From positions 1-31,960 of the forward strand of contig JBKJTP010000307.1 in the NCBI GenBank assembly GCA_046590195.1: DNA of 31,960 bases. Direction: 5' to 3'. The position numbers were made by a program, and so were the translations under genes. The stretch comes from JBKJTP01 sp046590195 (lineage in GTDB: Bacteria > Bacteroidota > Ignavibacteria > Palsa-1295). Under the pieces are notes generated by a model. The model was not told where the DNA came from. It did not search any database and worked only from the letters and a program-made list of their open reading frames with translations. This document shows, piece after piece, positions 15,086 through 23,402 of the stretch; position 1 is the stretch's first letter, and each line of letters opens with the position of its first letter.

Positions 15086-16015
15086 TCACCGCTCCTTGCG
15101 ATAGAGAAGAATGTCATCGTTGTAGCCTAGCCTGATCTGTACCAATCCAGAATGCACGCGTCTGCCATTTGTCAGTAGTTGCGTACCATTCGTGGGAATG
15201 ATGCGGAGATCCACCATGAATCCCCCGGATCTTGCCCCTAGACCGAATGCAACCTTCAAGTGATTTCGGGATCCTAGAAATACGTTAGGGTCATCATCAA
15301 TGCCATTCCTATAGTACGTGATGCGATGGTATGCGGGCTGCAGATTCAGAAAGAAGCCATCGCTAGGGAAAAAGCTAATGAGTGGTCCGATGAGCGTTGA
15401 ATTCATGTTCACGATATCTTGAGGATCAACTCCGTCCGATGTTGCTGCCGCGCTGACGTCGAAACCTACTACAAATCGCTTCCAAAGCTTCAATCCAAAT
15501 GATACTGAGGCTGAGTTGAACATCTGCGGCGGGTAAAATACTGGGAAGGCCATTCCAAGCGATGCTGAGATCACGCCCATGACCGAGTCATAGACCGGTC
15601 GTTCAATCCTCAACCCGCCTGGCGTCCGCTCGAAGTAGAGATGCTGATCCCCGAAACGATAAGCAGCGCGAGTGTGGTAGTCGACAAGAAATCCCAGCTC
15701 CCAGTTTAAATAGTTTGGAATAAGCCAATTGTAATTCAGACTAGGGACGAGGTACAAAGTAGTAGTCTTGACCGGGTGCTGTATCTCGAGGTTATACATG
15801 TCAGCGCGTTTATCAAGCTCAACGCTGTTTACCAGGCCTGCATCGGTGATCTCGTACGTGGATGGAATGACGGTATCAGCATCCTTATCGCGAAACGTAA
15901 GCGGAACGTCGGAGCCGTAGACTCTTACCTCATCCGTATAGCCCGCAAGCAGGGTTGCACAGCTCGAAAGAGATGCGATCAGGGCTACACAAGCTATCGC
16001 GCGAGATAGCTTCAC
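15086..16015 (-). CDS. Lipoprotein, predicted outer-membrane beta-barrel-like
   Basis: A 309-residue protein from GTG 16015, chosen because KLSRAIACVALIASLSSC forms a lipoprotein signal with Cys19. An upstream TTG at 16102 would add 29 residues that include a remnant of a yciI-like gene tail (VVKENEAKL). The mature part is rich in alternating aromatic strands (LVPSLNYNWLIPNYLNWEL, FGLKLWKRFVVGFDVSA, LVQIRLGYNDDI), like small outer-membrane barrels. The function is unknown. It is the last gene of a lipoprotein cluster and starts about 90 bases after the upstream lipoprotein gene. Confidence 0.72.
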   Translation of the reverse strand: MKLSRAIACVALIASLSSCATLLAGYTDEVRVYGSDVPLTFRDKDADTVIPSTYEITDAGLVNSVELDKRADMYNLEIQHPVKTTTLYLVPSLNYNWLIPNYLNWELGFLVDYHTRAAYRFGDQHLYFERTPGGLRIERPVYDSVMGVISASLGMAFPVFYPPQMFNSASVSFGLKLWKRFVVGFDVSAAATSDGVDPQDIVNMNSTLIGPLISFFPSDGFFLNLQPAYHRITYYRNGIDDDPNVFLGSRNHLKVAFGLGARSGGFMVDLRIIPTNGTQLLTNGRRVHSGLVQIRLGYNDDILLYRKER

Positions 16016-16033
16016 AGTCTGTTGAGGTCTGAG

Positions 16034-16060
16034 TAACTTGGCTTCATTCTCCTTGACGAC
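16034..16060 (-). pseudogene. Remnant of the 3' end of a yciI-like gene
   Basis: Read on the minus strand, this 27-base stretch encodes VVKENEAKL, the same nine residues that end the yciI-like gene at 16859-16885. The copies differ at four bases, all third codon positions and all synonymous. It sits just upstream of a lipoprotein gene, as the intact copy does. It looks like the tail of a lost second copy. Confidence 0.5.
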
Positions 16061-16106
16061 ACATCGATTGCGCCCATCCTTCGACGGAAGGCAAAACAAC
16101 ACAACA

Positions 16107-16853
16107 CTATTTCTTCATGAGGATCGACATTACTCTTGAAGCTTGAGGAAAAAGTGAAGGGTACACTTCTTGTCTAAGGATTGGATCGTCATATTTAATA
16201 CTTTCGCCATGGTAAGCGACGACATAAATCGAGTCCTTCTTATTCAAATTCGCAAAATCATACTCGCGCACGTCGACAGAAACTACTCCACCAACAGGTG
16301 CCCAAGCCGACTCAACGTGTTGATAGTTGGTGCTGCTAACATCCGGCGAATTACTAAAGAAGAATACAGCGTAATCTGCATCATACGGGCTTGGGCATAG
16401 TGTGTGGGCATATGCTGAGAGTCTGCCGGGTTCATCTTCCCTAAAGGCATCAAGTTCAACAGGACACGTTGGGACCAAAACGATCCACTCATCACGCGCT
16501 TCAACGATCCCCCCTCCAATGAAGAGTACTCCATAACGTTTTATGGTACTATAGCCAGGTCTCGTGTAGACAACCGTGTAATTGCGGGTTGGTAGATCCT
16601 TGATCTGCCAACGGCCTCGACGGTCGGTGATCGCTGAGAACGATGTCCCTTCGAGCGTGACAGTGATCCCGGAATGGTCATGAAACAGGGAATCCAATTC
16701 GCTGTATTTTACGACCCCTTGAAGAGAGCCGGTCAAACCCGTACCATTATCCTTGTTGACGGGATCAGAATTACTTGAAGTGCCACTTTCGCATGCACTC
16801 AGTAGAAGGAGTAAAACAAGAGGCGCTAGGATCTTACCCATTGTATTTGTCAC
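16107..16853 (-). CDS. Lipoprotein with carboxypeptidase-regulatory-like domain
   Basis: A 248-residue lipoprotein with Cys21 in LLLLLSAC. Residues 45-105 form a carboxypeptidase-regulatory-like beta-sandwich: LQGVVKYSELDSLFHDHSG, then ITDRRGRWQIKDLPTRNYTV and YSTIKRYGVLFIGGG. Such domains are structural modules of surface proteins. The rest is unknown, with AYAHTLCPSPYDADYAVFFFSNS. It is a paralogue of the lipoprotein at 17162-17911: the same order, the shared DHSGI, LPTR/VPTR plus Y-T-V/I, and AYAH.C motifs. GTG 16853 overlaps the yciI-like stop as GTGA, suggesting translational coupling; ATG 16841 is the alternative start. The function is unknown. Confidence 0.82.
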   Translation of the reverse strand: MTNTMGKILAPLVLLLLLSACESGTSSNSDPVNKDNGTGLTGSLQGVVKYSELDSLFHDHSGITVTLEGTSFSAITDRRGRWQIKDLPTRNYTVVYTRPGYSTIKRYGVLFIGGGIVEARDEWIVLVPTCPVELDAFREDEPGRLSAYAHTLCPSPYDADYAVFFFSNSPDVSSTNYQHVESAWAPVGGVVSVDVREYDFANLNKKDSIYVVAYHGESIKYDDPILRQEVYPSLFPQASRVMSILMKK

Positions 16854-17158
16854 GACTGCAATTTAGCTTCATTCTCCTTTACGACAAGATCCGCATAGAA
16901 TACATCCCACACCAGCAACTCCATCGTGCCGATGTCATTCATGGGATAGGTCTCCATGATCGCGAGTGCTTCTTCGGCTGAGCTGACATTCAGGATCGTC
17001 AGGCCGCCATCGCCAACTTCATATCCCCCTCCGCCGCATGCAACGAGCAGACCTTTCGCATGTAGCTCGCGGAGCCAGGTCATGAGCGCAGGGATGCGCG
17101 CCTGGAAAGCGTCAGGATCCTCTTTACCCTTCCAGATCAATGCGTATTGTGTTTTCAT
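16850..17158 (-). CDS. YCII-related protein
   Basis: A 102-residue protein of the YCII/DGPF type: MKTQYALIWKGKEDPDAF, a helix ALMTWLRELHAKGLL, a Gly-rich turn CGGGGYEVGDGG, LTILNVSSAEEALAIMETYP and a final strand. These are small dimeric ferredoxin-like proteins; some are enzymes, and most have no known role. It sits 3 bases after one lipoprotein gene and overlaps the start of its paralogue, so it is embedded in a lipoprotein operon. Its last codons (VVKENEAKL) are repeated upstream of the third lipoprotein gene, a trace of an older duplication. Confidence 0.78.
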   Translation of the reverse strand: MKTQYALIWKGKEDPDAFQARIPALMTWLRELHAKGLLVACGGGGYEVGDGGLTILNVSSAEEALAIMETYPMNDIGTMELLVWDVFYADLVVKENEAKLQS

Positions 17159-17161
17159 CCT

Positions 17162-17911
17162 TTATTCAAATCGCCACTTGAATGCAAGCGTTCGGTCGCG
17201 ATCGAGATTGTGACCGCTATAGACTGCGCGCTGTGTCAGTGGATCCTGCCAACCACTGCCAGATGTATTGAATGCTGCGACGTAGATCGAGTCGTTCAGA
17301 TCGAGATACCGCTCGAGTTGCTGCTTCGGTACAAAGATCGCTGCCGTGCCGCGCGGTTGAGGCGATTGACCCATCATGGCAAACTCATGCTTATCCAGGT
17401 CGGGGCCGATGTCACGCGAGTTCGAAAAGACAAAGAGAATATACTCGTTGATGAAGCCGACATTTGAATCTCGATCCGAGCAAGTCGCGTGAGCATACGC
17501 CTCAAGATAACTCGTATCGATCTGTCTGACATCGTCGAAGATGCTCCCACATTTTGGGATCGATAGCAGATTCGCGTTCTGCACGCGCACGACAGAGCCT
17601 CCAATGAATGAGATCATCGGCAGCTTCATTACTCCGTAGTCTTCTTTATCGTAACGGATCGTGTATGTCCGCGTCGGGACGTCATCAAACCGGAACTCGC
17701 CAAACTTGTCGGTGAGCGTGCTCAACCCGATCTCCTCAAGTGCCACCTTGATGCCGCTGTGATCAAGCACCGGTTCGGTCGGCTTATACAGCATGACGTT
17801 TCCTACCATTGTGCCGGTTGGCAATTGCTCCGTGTTTGTGATCGTCTCTGTACAACCGGAGCTTAGGATCAGTAGAAAGAGAATCAGGCAAAGGCTACTC
17901 TTGCGGATCAT
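17162..17911 (-). CDS. Lipoprotein with carboxypeptidase-regulatory-like domain
   Basis: A 249-residue lipoprotein from ATG 17911, with signal SSLCLILFLLILSSGC (Cys20). The domain at about residues 35-110 has MVGNVMLYKPTEPVLDHSG, LSTLTDKFGEFRFDDVPTRTY and IRYDKEDYGVMKLPMISFIGG, the carboxypeptidase-regulatory-like fold. The second half has EAYAHATCSDRDSNVGFINE and FVFSNSRDI, matching the paralogue at 16107-16853 in order and motifs. It is probably the first gene of the operon that runs through the YCII-like gene to the other lipoproteins. The function is unknown; both proteins may bind a shared surface partner. Confidence 0.83.
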   Translation of the reverse strand: MIRKSSLCLILFLLILSSGCTETITNTEQLPTGTMVGNVMLYKPTEPVLDHSGIKVALEEIGLSTLTDKFGEFRFDDVPTRTYTIRYDKEDYGVMKLPMISFIGGSVVRVQNANLLSIPKCGSIFDDVRQIDTSYLEAYAHATCSDRDSNVGFINEYILFVFSNSRDIGPDLDKHEFAMMGQSPQPRGTAAIFVPKQQLERYLDLNDSIYVAAFNTSGSGWQDPLTQRAVYSGHNLDRDRTLAFKWRFE

Positions 17912-17995
17912 TGATCGAGGTATTTATGACTGGCGCGTCTTCAGATAGAAACACCCGACCCTATAGAAAGTCACAAGGCCGCAGGAAGTTACAGC

Positions 17996-18529
17996 TTAAT
18001 CTTTAGAGGGGGTGCGATTTGCGAAATCATAAAGGAGCTCAGGATATGTCTGATCCCCGATCTCGACCGAGTCTTCACCGATGAGCAGAGCGCCGCGAGA
18101 CTCGTAGAATCCGATGGCAGGCGCATTGCCCTTCAGGACTCGAATGAGCAAGCTCCCGTGCCCCTTCGTTCGCAGCCAATCGGCGCTTGCCTGAAAAAGC
18201 ATGCTTCCAACACCCTGGCCTTGCACATCGCTGCTCACATAAAGCGCGTACATCTCCGATGTTTGCGGCCATGCGTCTGGTGTTCTGGCCCCGACGATCG
18301 CGAATCCCACGATGACACTATCGTACTCTGCGACGAGGCGATGCGTGCTGGTTGATGCGGAGTTTACACCTTGCATCCATTGCGCTGCTTTAGCTTCGTA
18401 TGATAGCTGCTCCAGGTAGTCGGCCGATATGAGGCTCTTGTAGGCAGTGCGCCACGTATCGACGTGCATCTTTGCGAGCGCTGGCACGTCTTGGATCGTG
18501 GCTGGTCTTAGATGGATTGTGGATGCCAC
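17996..18529 (-). CDS. GNAT-family N-acetyltransferase
   Basis: A 177-residue protein with the full GNAT fold. The N-terminus IHLRPATIQDVPALAKMHVD is strand 1 and helix 1. Motif A, MYALYVSSDVQGQGVGSML, carries the QGQGVG acetyl-CoA pyrophosphate loop (about residues 103-108). The C-terminal part has GNAPAIGFYESRGA, typical of motif B. The acceptor is unknown; amino groups of small molecules, antibiotics or protein termini are all possible. The start is GTG 18529, since it keeps strand 1. The gene begins inside the 3' end of the HAD gene as read here, an unusually long 140-base overlap that may come from a frameshift in that gene. Confidence 0.9.
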   Translation of the reverse strand: MASTIHLRPATIQDVPALAKMHVDTWRTAYKSLISADYLEQLSYEAKAAQWMQGVNSASTSTHRLVAEYDSVIVGFAIVGARTPDAWPQTSEMYALYVSSDVQGQGVGSMLFQASADWLRTKGHGSLLIRVLKGNAPAIGFYESRGALLIGEDSVEIGDQTYPELLYDFANRTPSKD

Positions 18530-19154
18530 GATACAACTGTGGAATGACTATTCCGAAGTCGATCGATTGATGTCCGTGGTCAACAAGGATCACATCAACT
18601 CCAAGTGCATTGCCGACTTCGAGATCGTGATCGGTGTCGCCGATGATCACGGTATCATCCGCATGAATGTCAGAGGCATGGAGTAGCAGTCGTGCCCGTT
18701 CAAGCTTCGAAGCAGCCTGGTCGTCTTCAATTCCAACGACATGGCTAAAGTATTGACGAATGCCGAAAGCATCTACGCTTCGTTCGAGCGTAGCTTGCTT
18801 GGTTGCCGATAAAATTGATTGCCGCTTTCCTGAATGATGCAATTGATGCACGATCTCTTTTGCACCAAGTGTCAGCTGGCAGCGGTCAAGACCAGTGTGA
18901 AAGCGATGGTTGAACCGTTCGCAAAGACTTGGAAAGATGTCGTCAGAGGTTTCAAAGCCGAGCTTAGCGTAATAGTCCCTGACAGGAAATCCGAAATGTT
19001 GCCGGTGATGATCGGTGGTGATCGCAGGCAATCCTTCAGCAGCAAGCAACCAGTTCATCGTGGCCACATTGTGCTCAAGATCATCGAGCAACGTGCCGTT
19101 CCAATCCCAGATGATGTGACGCTTATGGGCTAGCTCGGCGAGGAGCGTATACAC
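18390..19154 (-). CDS. HAD-family hydrolase, 3' end possibly frameshifted
   Basis: A 254-residue HAD phosphatase. Motif I is DWNGTLLDD with nucleophile Asp17; Asn19 replaces the usual second Asp, a variant I recall from one HAD subfamily. A helical cap follows, then motif II near ILSATKQATLE and motif IV IIGDTDHDLEVGNALG. After VILVDHGHQS the reading changes character: about 60 residues rich in Arg, His and Pro that overlap the acetyltransferase gene. In the neighbouring frame the text continues as RLRNSHSTVVSWHPQSI and stops at 18508, close to a normal HAD end. A one-base change near 18566 is suspected. It starts at GTG 19154, 9 bases after the GAF/GGDEF gene. Confidence 0.82.
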   Translation of the reverse strand: MYTLLAELAHKRHIIWDWNGTLLDDLEHNVATMNWLLAAEGLPAITTDHHRQHFGFPVRDYYAKLGFETSDDIFPSLCERFNHRFHTGLDRCQLTLGAKEIVHQLHHSGKRQSILSATKQATLERSVDAFGIRQYFSHVVGIEDDQAASKLERARLLLHASDIHADDTVIIGDTDHDLEVGNALGVDVILVDHGHQSIDFGIVIPQLYRGIHNPSKTSHDPRRASARKDARRYVAHCLQEPHIGRLPGAAIIRS

Positions 19155-19163
19155 TAGCTCGTA

Positions 19164-21866
19164 CTAATAAACGATAACGTTATTACCGCCCAACTCCTTC
19201 GCGCGTTCGAGTGCGAGTTCTGCGCCTTCGATGAGTTCTTCGGTGGTGCCGTCGCGGCGTGCGCCAGCGACGCCGATGGAGACTGTCACAGAGAAAGAGC
19301 GCTTGCCGATCGCGATGACCTCGCTTACGATCATCTTGCGCATCTTCTCGCTCCAGAGATAGCCCTCTTCGTCGCTCATACGCACGAGCAATGCTGCAAA
19401 GGCGTGATCGCCGACACGAGCTATGACATCGAACGGACGCGCGCCATAGCGAAGTAATCTCGTGACGCCAAGAATGATCGTGTCGACATCTTCCTGGGAG
19501 AAGCGCGCCATGAATTCAGCAGCACCATCGATCTCAAAGATAGCTAGTGTTAGCGGCTCGTCAAACTCCATCGCGCGCGCGAGCTCTTCATTGAGCCGCA
19601 TCGTGAGGCCGCGCTTGTTGAAGACTCCGGTGAGCAGATCGGTAAGCGCGCGCTCTTCGACAATGTCGGAAAGTGCCGTGATCTCCAGCGCTGCGGCAGC
19701 GCTACGTGCGAGATGCTCGAGCGTTTCGACATCGGCATCAGTGAAGCGATTGCGTTCGCTATGCTCGATCGCGAGTACGCCATAATTCTTGTTCGTCGTG
19801 CGGATCGGGATCGCGAGAAAGCTGTGCCCGATCGCAGCACTGTTATCTTCGTCGAGTGTGAAGCGGATCGAACTCGGTCCGAGATTATCGACCCGCGAGT
19901 GACGACCGGTCGAGAGACACTTACCGATGATGCTCTCGTTCAGCGAGATCGGGCTCTTCGGCAGCACATACGGCTTGGTGTGTTTCGACTGAAGGCTGTT
20001 GATCGCCCATGTGCGGCGTGCATCATCGAAAGCAACAGTGGCGAGCCACTCCCAATCAACGATCTCGCTTGCGGCCTCGGTCAAAGCGCGGAGGATCCAC
20101 TCCGGCGAACGGCGCTGATCTTTCAGCACACGAAGCGAAGAATCGGGACTGACGATCTGATAGAGCTTACGAGCAGCCTCGAGCGTACGAGCAGATGCGA
20201 GAAGATCATACTTCTCGATGTAGCTTCGGATCAGGCCGGAGATGAGCTTCGAGTGCGCTGTAAGAAGACGAAGTGTCTCGGCGTTGAAGCACTCCTCCTC
20301 CAGCGAATCGACCGTGATCACACCTACGATGCCATCGCCGAAGATGACGGGCATTGCGGCGAAAGAGGCGATGCCGATCGGCTCGACATAATACGGGATA
20401 AGATCTGCCTCGGCTTGTGGCGCGATGAGCGAATGAAGCTCTGGCTTCTTCTTCGTCACGACCATGCTGACCGCGTCGTACTCGATGGGGAATTTCTTCT
20501 CCTTCGTGAGGTACATGTGCGCGGTATCATCGAGCGCCCCGCACTCGAGCACCAGTTGCTGCTTGCGGTTATTGACCCAGAAGAACAGCGCACTCATGGC
20601 GCCGACCTGCTCTCGCAAAATATCGAGTTGCTCAGCCAGCAGCGTGACGAAGTCGGCACGCGGATCGCGAGGCTCGCTGGCGCGGCGCGGGAAGCTATCG
20701 AATCCAGAGAGCACATCGAGATAACTCTTGAGTGCTGGGTCAATGCTTGGCTCGTCCTTGAACGGCGACTGATACGCGATCTGCGCAGGAGCAATCATCT
20801 CGACATTCGCAGCATGGGGCTGCGGCGCCGATGCGGTTGCTACCGGAGCATATGCTTCCTCTTCGACTTCATCGGCATCGGGATGCGCTGCGATGTGGTG
20901 CCCACCATCCTCGAAGAACTCACCATCGCCGTCGGCTTCGTATTCTTCCTCTTCTCCTTGCTCCTCGTCTTGGTCATCCTCCTCCGCTACAGGCTGAGCC
21001 AATGCTTCATCAGGATTTGCTTCCTGCTCTTCCTCCTCAAGCTCTTCGTACTCTTCTGTGTCGTCGTCAACTTCGTCAGAGTCAGCTTCGTCAGCGTCGG
21101 CTTCGTCAGCGTCTACTTCTTCATAATCCGACTCTGCATCGTACTGCTCGTCGACAGGCTCCAGTTCTTCAACTTCATTTTGATCCTCAATGGTCTCGTC
21201 CCCGATCTGCTCGTTGAACTGCGAGATCAGCTCTTCGTCGATCGAGGCGGTGAGATCGTCGTTGACAAAATGCGCCTGACGCTGGAAGTCGGCAGCTGGA
21301 AGATCGTTGAGTTCGACGGTGCGCTGTTGTCCGGTCGCGTCCGGATTGCGGAATGTCAGCGTAGAAGACGAGGACTCATCCTGTTTCTTGTTGACTCGGA
21401 CGATCAGCTTCTCGTGCTCAGCGAAATAGGGTTGCGCGGTTACGTCGGCCTCAGGGTGCTCTTCCTCAGGTTCGATAGATGCGGGCTTGCCGCCGAAGAG
21501 AAACGATGTGAATTTGTTACGGCCGCCGATCATGTCGTCGCTCAGCTTACGGAGTCGTGGGGTGGCAAACTTGAGAAATCCTGATTTCTGCTCTTCTTCT
21601 CTTTGAATCCGCTCATTCCAAACGCGCTTTTCTTCCTCGACCTGCTGCTGCTGCTGCGTACGCTGGATCTGGAAATCATCGAACGTCACACGCTTTGGCA
21701 TCTGGTCCTGAGCCGAGTTCTGCGTTGACGCCTTCTGAGCCGGCGATTGCTGCGTCGGGGCTTGCTGCGTCGGAGCTTTTGCAGCGCCACGCGATTCTCG
21801 TCGCCCATTGCGCGAGTTATCATTCATGTGCATGAAATTCTCTTGAGGCTCCGTTGGGTCGGCCAT
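19164..21866 (-). CDS. GAF-GAF-degenerate GGDEF protein with long acidic linker
   Basis: A 900-residue soluble protein. Residues 1-110 are polar and Gln-rich (APTQQ repeats). Residues 205-335 form a very acidic, disordered-looking stretch of Glu/Asp runs. A first GAF domain lies at about 405-550 (ALFFWVNNRKQQLVLECGAL, IASFAAMPVIFGDGIVGVI) and a second at 590-730 (GHSFLAIPIRTTNKNYGVL). The last 165 residues are a GGDEF fold, with DLLTGVFNKRGL and FSVTVSIGVAGAR. Its signature loop reads VGDHAF (818-823) instead of GG[D/E]EF, so cyclic-di-GMP synthesis is unlikely. It may bind GTP or act as a partner protein. It heads an operon with the HAD and GNAT genes. Confidence 0.88.
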   Translation of the reverse strand: MADPTEPQENFMHMNDNSRNGRRESRGAAKAPTQQAPTQQSPAQKASTQNSAQDQMPKRVTFDDFQIQRTQQQQQVEEEKRVWNERIQREEEQKSGFLKFATPRLRKLSDDMIGGRNKFTSFLFGGKPASIEPEEEHPEADVTAQPYFAEHEKLIVRVNKKQDESSSSTLTFRNPDATGQQRTVELNDLPAADFQRQAHFVNDDLTASIDEELISQFNEQIGDETIEDQNEVEELEPVDEQYDAESDYEEVDADEADADEADSDEVDDDTEEYEELEEEEQEANPDEALAQPVAEEDDQDEEQGEEEEYEADGDGEFFEDGGHHIAAHPDADEVEEEAYAPVATASAPQPHAANVEMIAPAQIAYQSPFKDEPSIDPALKSYLDVLSGFDSFPRRASEPRDPRADFVTLLAEQLDILREQVGAMSALFFWVNNRKQQLVLECGALDDTAHMYLTKEKKFPIEYDAVSMVVTKKKPELHSLIAPQAEADLIPYYVEPIGIASFAAMPVIFGDGIVGVITVDSLEEECFNAETLRLLTAHSKLISGLIRSYIEKYDLLASARTLEAARKLYQIVSPDSSLRVLKDQRRSPEWILRALTEAASEIVDWEWLATVAFDDARRTWAINSLQSKHTKPYVLPKSPISLNESIIGKCLSTGRHSRVDNLGPSSIRFTLDEDNSAAIGHSFLAIPIRTTNKNYGVLAIEHSERNRFTDADVETLEHLARSAAAALEITALSDIVEERALTDLLTGVFNKRGLTMRLNEELARAMEFDEPLTLAIFEIDGAAEFMARFSQEDVDTIILGVTRLLRYGARPFDVIARVGDHAFAALLVRMSDEEGYLWSEKMRKMIVSEVIAIGKRSFSVTVSIGVAGARRDGTTEELIEGAELALERAKELGGNNVIVY

Positions 21867-22137
21867 CTGCCAGAACAGTTAGCATCAGGGACAGTTATGA
21901 CTCGTAGATCAGTCGACACGATCCGGAGTCGGAGAACATAAGATCAAGAAGAGAACGAGCAGTCTGAGATCGACTCAGAACACTTACCACTATCGTTCAT
22001 TAAGACGGCAAGAGTCTTCCATCTTCGAACGAAATTCAGTAGTTGCGGATGTAATTCAGGATAAGAATCCAACCGTTGGGCATTCCAATTCATTCTGCTC
22101 CTGTGCGAGCAATCTTGCGATTCTGCGATAGCGAACG
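21867..22137. other. Intergenic region before the GAF/GGDEF gene
   Basis: 271 bases with no gene that I can support. I found no clear terminator for the lipoprotein gene upstream and no TAnnTTTG box for the GAF/GGDEF gene. Confidence 0.4.
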
Positions 22138-23214
22138 CTAGTTTGGGAGCATCTCGACGATGAGATTCTCGACCGAGTTGTTCGTCGTCCGGTAATAACG
22201 TCCAGGCTGCTGCTTCGACTCGAGCACGAAGACGTAGCCGCGCTGATCATTGAGTGTGCGGTGGATCACCTGCCCTGTCCTGTCCTCGACTCTCGTTACG
22301 CCCTTATTAACAGCCTTAAAGCTCTTCAGGCTCGCTTTCGCCTGGCCTTCCTCGATCACCATTTTCTTTGGAGTCGTAACCGTACTTGCTTCAAGGATCG
22401 CTACAACCTTACCAGCACGCTCCTCAAATCCGCGGACCTGCTCGCTCGAATTGATCGTGACTGGGAAGTTGATCTCCTGCGTGACGGGGATGTTCTGATC
22501 GAACGACTCTTTCCAGATAGAATCCTTCCCGATCGGGCGCAATGGGAGGAACACCAACAACCTGACGATCGACTGATTCACGACAGCCTGCACCTGCTGC
22601 GCACGGAATGCCTTCACTCGATCGTTCCGAAGCGAATCGGGCATCGCCTTCATCAACTCGGCGGTGATCTCCTCGACACCGGTGATGCTCCGAGGGTCGC
22701 CATGATTTGAGACCTTGGTCATGAGCTCTTTACCAATGATCGCTGTGAAATGCGAGAAGCGAAGATCGCTCTTCTGCGAAGCGTTTGTGCTTGAATAGAT
22801 GATATGGCTCGTGTCAGCTCGTTGATCGATCTTTGCCGACTCGATCCAAAAGGAAATGTCGACTGTGCTGTCAGGATTGATCGCGCGAATGGTCTGCTTG
22901 ACAACAAACTCTGCCTGGCTGCGGCCGCTCTGTTTGCCTGATGGCCCACCGAGCAATGAGTCCTCCGTCTCCATGTTCACTGTTGAGAGCACATTCACCC
23001 GATAACGGCGCGTCTCACCGACGTTCGGTCGGAAATAGATGACGTGCGCAGAGTCGATAGCAACAACTTTAGCAGGCTGCGTCGTATCGATCGCCATTGG
23101 TGCCTGACCTGTGGAGTCCTTCCCTGCCAACGCCACTTCGTCGCCTTTGCCGCATGATGTGAGAGATAGGCAAGACGCCAGAATGAAAAGAGCGAGCCGT
23201 TGTGGGTATGACAT
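22138..23214 (-). CDS. Lipoprotein, DUF6263-like
   Basis: A 358-residue lipoprotein. ATG 23214 is preferred to the longer reading because MSYPQRLALFILASCLSLTSC is a proper lipoprotein signal (Cys21), and a promoter box lies about 80 bases upstream. The mature protein begins with a short low-complexity linker. It then follows a DUF6263-like plan: YFRPNVGETRRYRVNVLST, a long beta region of DSTVDISFWIESAKID type, and a C-terminal TGQVIHRTLNDQRG. It resembles the next exported protein (23403-24446) in layout, so they may be distant paralogues. It is probably periplasmic or surface exposed. Function unknown. Confidence 0.75.
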   Translation of the reverse strand: MSYPQRLALFILASCLSLTSCGKGDEVALAGKDSTGQAPMAIDTTQPAKVVAIDSAHVIYFRPNVGETRRYRVNVLSTVNMETEDSLLGGPSGKQSGRSQAEFVVKQTIRAINPDSTVDISFWIESAKIDQRADTSHIIYSSTNASQKSDLRFSHFTAIIGKELMTKVSNHGDPRSITGVEEITAELMKAMPDSLRNDRVKAFRAQQVQAVVNQSIVRLLVFLPLRPIGKDSIWKESFDQNIPVTQEINFPVTINSSEQVRGFEERAGKVVAILEASTVTTPKKMVIEEGQAKASLKSFKAVNKGVTRVEDRTGQVIHRTLNDQRGYVFVLESKQQPGRYYRTTNNSVENLIVEMLPN

Positions 23215-23295
23215 GCAGAAAATGGAACCGTGGAATTGTGCGAACCGTGGATTGGTGCTGATAACGACGAGGAATGTGTGCCGTCCGAACTCCTG

Positions 23296-23329
23296 CAAAA
23301 ATACGGCGCAAACAGAGCTTACCAGCAAA
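23296..23329 (-). promoter_or_regulatory. TAnnTTTG promoter of the DUF6263-like lipoprotein
   Basis: On the minus strand TATTTTTG (23296-23303) matches TAnnTTTG exactly. TTTG (23326-23329) stands 22 bases upstream as the -33 element. The surrounding 14-mer, CCTGCAAAAATACG on the plus strand, is repeated exactly upstream of sucD. The position also supports the start at 23214. Confidence 0.62.
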
Positions 23330-23354
23330 CTTAGGGAATTTGAAACTGTGCAAC

Positions 23355-23376
23355 AAAAAAGGCTGATCTCTCAGCC
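23355..23376 (-). terminator. Rho-independent terminator
   Basis: GGCTGA-TCTC-TCAGCC is a perfect 6-base-pair stem. On the minus strand it is followed by TTTTTTG and lies about 27 bases past the stop of the gene at 23403-24446. Confidence 0.8.
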
Positions 23377-23402
23377 CCGTCAAAAAAACTTTGTTGCTCG
23401 CT

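Noticed and set aside
19713..21584. A 623-codon open frame on the plus strand
   Set aside because: It is antisense to the GAF/GGDEF gene. It has no domain, and its Leu/Phe-rich part is just the complement of the Glu/Asp runs.
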